Notes under the pieces: generated by a model
Databases searched by the model: none
Told to the model about the DNA's origin: nothing
The model's input: the letters and a program-made list of their open reading frames with translations, nothing else
Part shown: in pieces, positions 6,756-8,676 of the stretch
How the letters are laid out: each line of letters begins with the position of its first letter
Position numbering within the stretch: the first letter of the stretch is position 1
NCBI GenBank assembly: GCA_031292035.1
Contig: JARLHX010000212.1
Span: 1 to 8,676 of the forward strand
DNA length: 8,676 nucleotides
Reading direction: 5' to 3'
DNA from: Negativicutes bacterium
GTDB lineage: Bacteria > Bacillota_C > Negativicutes > Sporomusales_B > JARLHX01
Position numbers and translations under genes: made by a program

Positions 6756-7231
6756 TCATTCAGGGAAATACTTTTTTGATATCTGATCCGCAACAATGCT
6801 GGCGAATTCATCGATTTTTTCTCTCGGCAAGTCGAGAATTTCGAAATGTGCTTCCCTGTCAAAAGTATATAGTTTGCTGATATCGATTGTTGTGGCCTTT
6901 ATATCTGGAAGACGGGATTTCAATACAGTGAGACCGCAAGATAACGGGCATCCTTCGATGGCGATGACTTCCGGGGCTCTCAGAACAAGCTCGGTCATCC
7001 CCGAGTTGCCGGTAGTGGCATCTCCAAGGCAAATCCGTACCGCTTTATCCCTGTGAAGTCGATAGGCAAGAATATTGGCGGCTGTACGGGCGACCTCTCC
7101 TTTGATACACGCGCCCTCGCAGGCGATAACCGCATGCTTGGGGGCCAAAGTAAGCTGGTGTTGAACGTATAACGGTAGCCATCCGGGCAAATCCGGTCGG
7201 TGGCGCATGAGGAACAACATTTATCAGCCAT
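6756..7231 (-). pseudogene. DGC-family putative zinc-binding protein broken by a one-base frameshift
   Basis: The best start is the ATG at 7231, 10 bp from AAGGAGG at 7242-7248. It reads MADKCCSSCATDRICPDG, a start like that of the intact DGC protein. That frame then turns into nonsense (YRYTFNTSLLWPPS). The conserved body continues in the -1 frame, open from 7220: WLPLYVQHQLTLAPKHAV, then ACEGACIKGEVARTAAN, RICLGDATTG, AIEGCPLSCG and a C-terminal helix. The switch falls at about 7180-7200 and one missing base would explain it. The body alone, read from the ATG at 7220 as 154 residues, has no ribosome site of its own and an unlikely start (MLFLMRHRP). Joined, the protein would be about 158 residues with cysteine pairs CCSSC, CEGAC and CPLSC. 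It could be a recent mutation, an assembly error or, less likely, recoding. Confidence 0.75.
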
Positions 7232-7270
7232 TAGTTTCATGCCTCCTTAAGCTTGAAATGATGTCTGCGG

Positions 7271-7522
7271 TCAGCAACAGCATCCTGATTTGTTAGGCTG
7301 CTCTTGCGATGATGGTTCTCCCAACCTGGCGAGAAGCTGATCCATCTGTTTTGCTGCGCCCATCCTTACCGCTTTACCCACCTCAGCAGCAGCCTGAATT
7401 TCTTCATCCGAAAGGCCGGCCTCTCGGGCTTTGGCGGAGTGATGTCTCAGGCACGGCTGGCAGTTGGCGGCAACAGACGCACCGACAGCGATCAAAGCTA
7501 TCGTCCGTAAGTCAAATGTCAT
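7271..7522 (-). CDS. Small CMD/AhpD-like protein with CxxC and a CCC tail
   Basis: An 83-residue member of the carboxymuconolactone decarboxylase/AhpD-like superfamily, whose AhpD branch uses a CxxC pair as a thiol peroxidase or disulfide reductase. The core is visible: VGASVAANCQPCLRHHSAKA, with Cys21, Cys24 and His28, then AGLSDEEIQAA and AVRMGAAKQMD. It is shorter than full AhpD and is the minimal single-domain form. The chain ends in Cys-Cys-Cys, which could bind a thiophilic metal or metalloid. A perfect AAAGGAGGTGA site upstream is 9 bp from the ATG at 7522 and only 3 bp from the ATG at 7528, so I prefer 7522. It lies downstream of a terminator that separates it from arsC, and I saw no convincing promoter of its own. 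The broken DGC gene follows after 39 bp. A redox partner role for the DGC proteins is inference. Confidence 0.85.
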   Translation of the reverse strand: MTFDLRTIALIAVGASVAANCQPCLRHHSAKAREAGLSDEEIQAAAEVGKAVRMGAAKQMDQLLARLGEPSSQEQPNKSGCCC

Positions 7523-7591
7523 TATCATTCACCTCCTTTATTCCTATAGACGAAAGAGCGCCCAAAGGGATACACCTGACTAAATATAAAT

Positions 7592-7620
7592 AAAAAGCTG
7601 ACTTGATTGGTCAGCTTTTT
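7592..7620 (-). terminator. Strong intrinsic terminator downstream of arsC
   Basis: AAAAAGCTGAC pairs with GTCAGCTTTTT over 11 bp around a 7-base loop (TTGATTG on plus). On the minus strand it is followed by T-rich sequence (TTTTTATTTATATTTAG), as expected for a terminator of the arsC transcript. The symmetric A/T tails could also stop plus-strand transcription. It overlaps the end of the decayed DGC remnant, so the terminator may originally have belonged to that gene. Confidence 0.8.
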
Positions 7621-7740
7621 GGGGAGACAGAGATTGCTTGTCAAGAGAAAAGCTTGGAGATTTATTCCTATGTTTCTTTCATCGTCTTGGCACGTCAAAC
7701 TTCGCAATCGTCGATGGTGATCACCGTGTACGCTTCTTTA
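7615..7740 (-). pseudogene. Decayed C-terminal fragment of a third DGC-family gene
   Basis: Directly behind arsC the minus strand reads KEAYTVITIDDCEV, a stop (TGA at 7695-7697), then RAKTMKE. After a frame change it reads NIGINLQAFLLTSNLCLPKK. These align in order with AADMVITIDGCEIGCAKK and NIGLTPQSFILTQMGLKK of the intact DGC protein at residues 66-103. The TGA falls where the homologue has Gly, and Arg replaces the second motif Cys. The N-terminal half, with its CxxC and CLAG motifs, is absent and the matching frame runs into the end of arsC. It is not translated from any obvious start. I conclude it is a relic of a tandem DGC copy truncated by a deletion that joined it to arsC. Confidence 0.72.
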
Positions 7741-8175
7741 GGACCTTTGTTGGTATTCCTGCAGCCACGACATGACCTTATGATCAATCTCATCCCGCAC
7801 CTCCCGAAATTTCCTCATTTTTTCGTCCTCAGTCCCTTTGCACGCGGCAGGGTCATCGAATGGCCACGAAAGTACCTCATGTAAGCCGGGAAAGGTCGCC
7901 GGGCACATTTCTGCCGCTTTCTGACAAACCGCGATTACATGCCCGAACGATATCCAGCCCAGATAATCAATCAGACTCTTTGATTTTTGTCCGCTAATGT
8001 CGATGCCGATTTCTTTCATCGCGGCAATCGCGTATGGATGAACTGAGGTCGGTTGATAGCCTGCGCTGTATACGTTGATAATATCTCCTGCGTATTTACG
8101 GAAAAATCCTTCAGCCATCTGGCTGCGAGAACTGTTTTGAGTACACACAATCAAGAAGTTTTCTTTTTCGGCCAT
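7738..8175 (-). CDS. arsC: ArsC-type arsenate reductase, low-molecular-weight phosphatase fold
   Basis: A 145-residue cytoplasmic enzyme expected to reduce arsenate to arsenite with electrons from thioredoxin. The P-loop is CTQNSSRSQMAEG with nucleophile Cys11 and Arg17. FDDPA at 106-110 holds the conserved Asp loop. The redox relay cysteines of thioredoxin-coupled ArsC are in place as Cys84 and Cys91 (VCQKAAEMC, spacing as in the Staphylococcus Cys82/Cys89 pair). The P-loop has NSS where many ArsC have NSC, so the second P-loop cysteine is missing; that residue is not part of the main relay. GGAGG at 8183-8187 is 7 bp from the ATG. It is preceded by a promoter with a Pho-box-like array and followed by a terminator. 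No ArsR, ArsB or Acr3 gene is visible here. A plain protein tyrosine phosphatase is the alternative, but the Cys pair argues against it. Confidence 0.87.
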   Translation of the reverse strand: MAEKENFLIVCTQNSSRSQMAEGFFRKYAGDIINVYSAGYQPTSVHPYAIAAMKEIGIDISGQKSKSLIDYLGWISFGHVIAVCQKAAEMCPATFPGLHEVLSWPFDDPAACKGTEDEKMRKFREVRDEIDHKVMSWLQEYQQRS

Positions 8176-8270
8176 ATGATTGCCTCCTTTTTCTAGCCTT
8201 CTGCAACTGATGGCTTGTCGCCCTTAAAGCTTTTCAGTATGAGAGATCTATGTATTATTTCATTCCACCA

Positions 8271-8298
8271 ATTCTAGTGAAATATTAACATTTATCAA
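8271..8298 (-). promoter_or_regulatory. Probable promoter of arsC
   Basis: Read on the minus strand, TTGATA (8293-8298) and TAGAAT (8271-8276) are separated by 16 bp, each one mismatch from consensus (TTGACA, TATAAT). It lies about 95 bp upstream of the arsC ATG, and the Pho-box-like array begins 9 bp upstream of the -35. The long AT-rich leader to arsC shows no other clear structure. Confidence 0.55.
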
Positions 8299-8307
8299 CA
8301 TGGGGTT

Positions 8308-8347
8308 TGTTACTGTTCTGTTACTACTTTGTTAATCATGTGTGAAA
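8308..8347 (-). promoter_or_regulatory. Pho-box-like array of four 11-bp-phased repeats
   Basis: On the minus strand four 7-mers start exactly 11 bp apart: TTTCACA (8341-8347), ATTAACA (8330-8336), AGTAACA (8319-8325) and AGTAACA (8308-8314), with 4-base spacers. This is the layout of the PhoP box of Bacillus, TT(A/C/T)A(C/T)A repeats on an 11-bp period upstream of the -35. Two repeats match that hexamer exactly and two have G at the first position. It suggests that a phosphate-responsive OmpR-type regulator activates arsC; the regulator itself is not in the window. Confidence 0.65.
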
Positions 8348-8387
8348 TCATAGCTGAACCTTGTATACCGAGTATAGAGCGGCCGAA

Positions 8388-8413
8388 AAGGCGCAAACGG
8401 AAGTTTGCGCCTT
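8388..8413 (-). terminator. Intrinsic terminator of the rhodanese-domain gene
   Basis: AAGGCGCAAAC pairs with GTTTGCGCCTT over 11 bp around a 4-base loop. On the minus strand it is followed by CCTTTTCGG, a short T-run. It lies 43 bp after the rhodanese stop codon and upstream of the arsC control region, which separates the two transcription units. Confidence 0.75.
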
Positions 8414-8456
8414 GACTGGGGAAGGGCGGAAACAACGAAGATCGGGTCGCTTCCCT

Positions 8457-8676
8457 TTATTTTTTGTTATTCATGGCGTAGTTTTTATATCCGCCTGACA
8501 AGTTATGCACTTTTTCAAATCCGTGATTGATAAGAATGTTTTGCACGCCGTTGCCAGTGACACCTTTATTGGAATATGTGACGGTAAGCCTCTCCTTATC
8601 GAGGGAATCAAGGTGCTCCCGGATTTGGTCTTGCGGAATATTGACGGCACCTTCAATGTGCGCCTCCTGGTATTGC
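8457..8676 (-). CDS. Rhodanese-like domain, C-terminal part, cut by window edge
   Basis: The last 72 codons of a gene that enters from the right edge. Motifs are EAHIEGAVNIP (the substrate-side strand of rhodaneses), VTYSNKGVTGNGVQNIL (the active-site loop) and the ending GFEKVHNLSGGYKNY. The NLSGGYKNY ending resembles rhodanese domains fused to the C-terminus of CoA-disulfide-reductase-type flavoproteins, but a stand-alone rhodanese is equally possible because the start is missing. The loop carries Ser (codon at 8571-8573) where active sulfurtransferases have the persulfide-forming Cys, so this domain is probably not a classical sulfurtransferase and may bind or regulate instead. Confidence 0.82.
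   Translation of the reverse strand, partial: QYQEAHIEGAVNIPQDQIREHLDSLDKERLTVTYSNKGVTGNGVQNILINHGFEKVHNLSGGYKNYAMNNKK

Noticed and set aside
7180..7205. Programmed -1 frameshifting in the DGC-family gene
   Set aside because: No X-XXY-YYZ heptamer and no strong downstream stem were visible; a one-base mutation or sequencing error is simpler.
7695..7697. Possible selenocysteine TGA in the DGC fragment
   Set aside because: In the alignment the TGA falls on a Gly position, not a Cys. The frame is broken again downstream and no start exists, so simple decay explains it.
8471..8656. A 61-codon minus-strand ORF at the right edge
   Set aside because: The neighbouring frame encodes a clear rhodanese ending with motifs; this ORF is its shadow.

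Overview
The window looks like chromosomal DNA of an anaerobic, endospore-lineage Bacillota (clostridial, Peptococcaceae-like or Negativicutes-like). The reasons are strong AGGAGG-type ribosome binding sites, mixed ATG/GTG starts, intermediate GC, DGC-family and CMD-family small cysteine proteins, and a lipoprotein/histidine kinase/LuxR-type regulator operon. The genus cannot be fixed from sequence alone. No rRNA, tRNA or CRISPR array was seen.

Left part (about 85-2473, minus strand): a secreted serpin is followed 13 bp later by a membrane-anchored protein of unknown family built from two copies of one ~150-residue domain. The Shine-Dalgarno of the second gene overlaps the serpin stop codon, so the two are probably one transcript. 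Next (about 2598-3032) comes a scar region: the C-terminal remnant of what looks like a large serine recombinase, a 30-bp near-perfect palindrome exactly at its broken end, and an orphan hairpin.

Centre (3054-6116, plus strand): a good sigma-A-like promoter drives three tightly coupled genes. They encode a PhnD-type substrate-binding lipoprotein, a HAMP/HisKA_3 histidine kinase and a NarL/FixJ-type response regulator. The layout resembles three-component sensory systems such as AioX-AioS-AioR, and the mature binding protein has a single free cysteine. The operon ends in a hairpin shared with the convergent operon.

Right part (6130-8676, minus strand): read in the direction of transcription, there is the end of a rhodanese-domain gene cut by the window edge and its terminator. 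Then come a four-repeat Pho-box-like array and promoter, a thioredoxin-type ArsC, a decayed DGC-family fragment, a terminator, a small CMD/AhpD-like protein ending in CCC, a DGC-family gene broken by a one-base frameshift, an intact DGC-family gene, and an unlisted small Cys/His membrane protein whose best-placed start is followed directly by a UAG codon. This is a thiol-rich, probably metalloid- or oxyanion-related island undergoing decay. The adjoining sensor operon is a plausible partner, but that link is inferred from position only.
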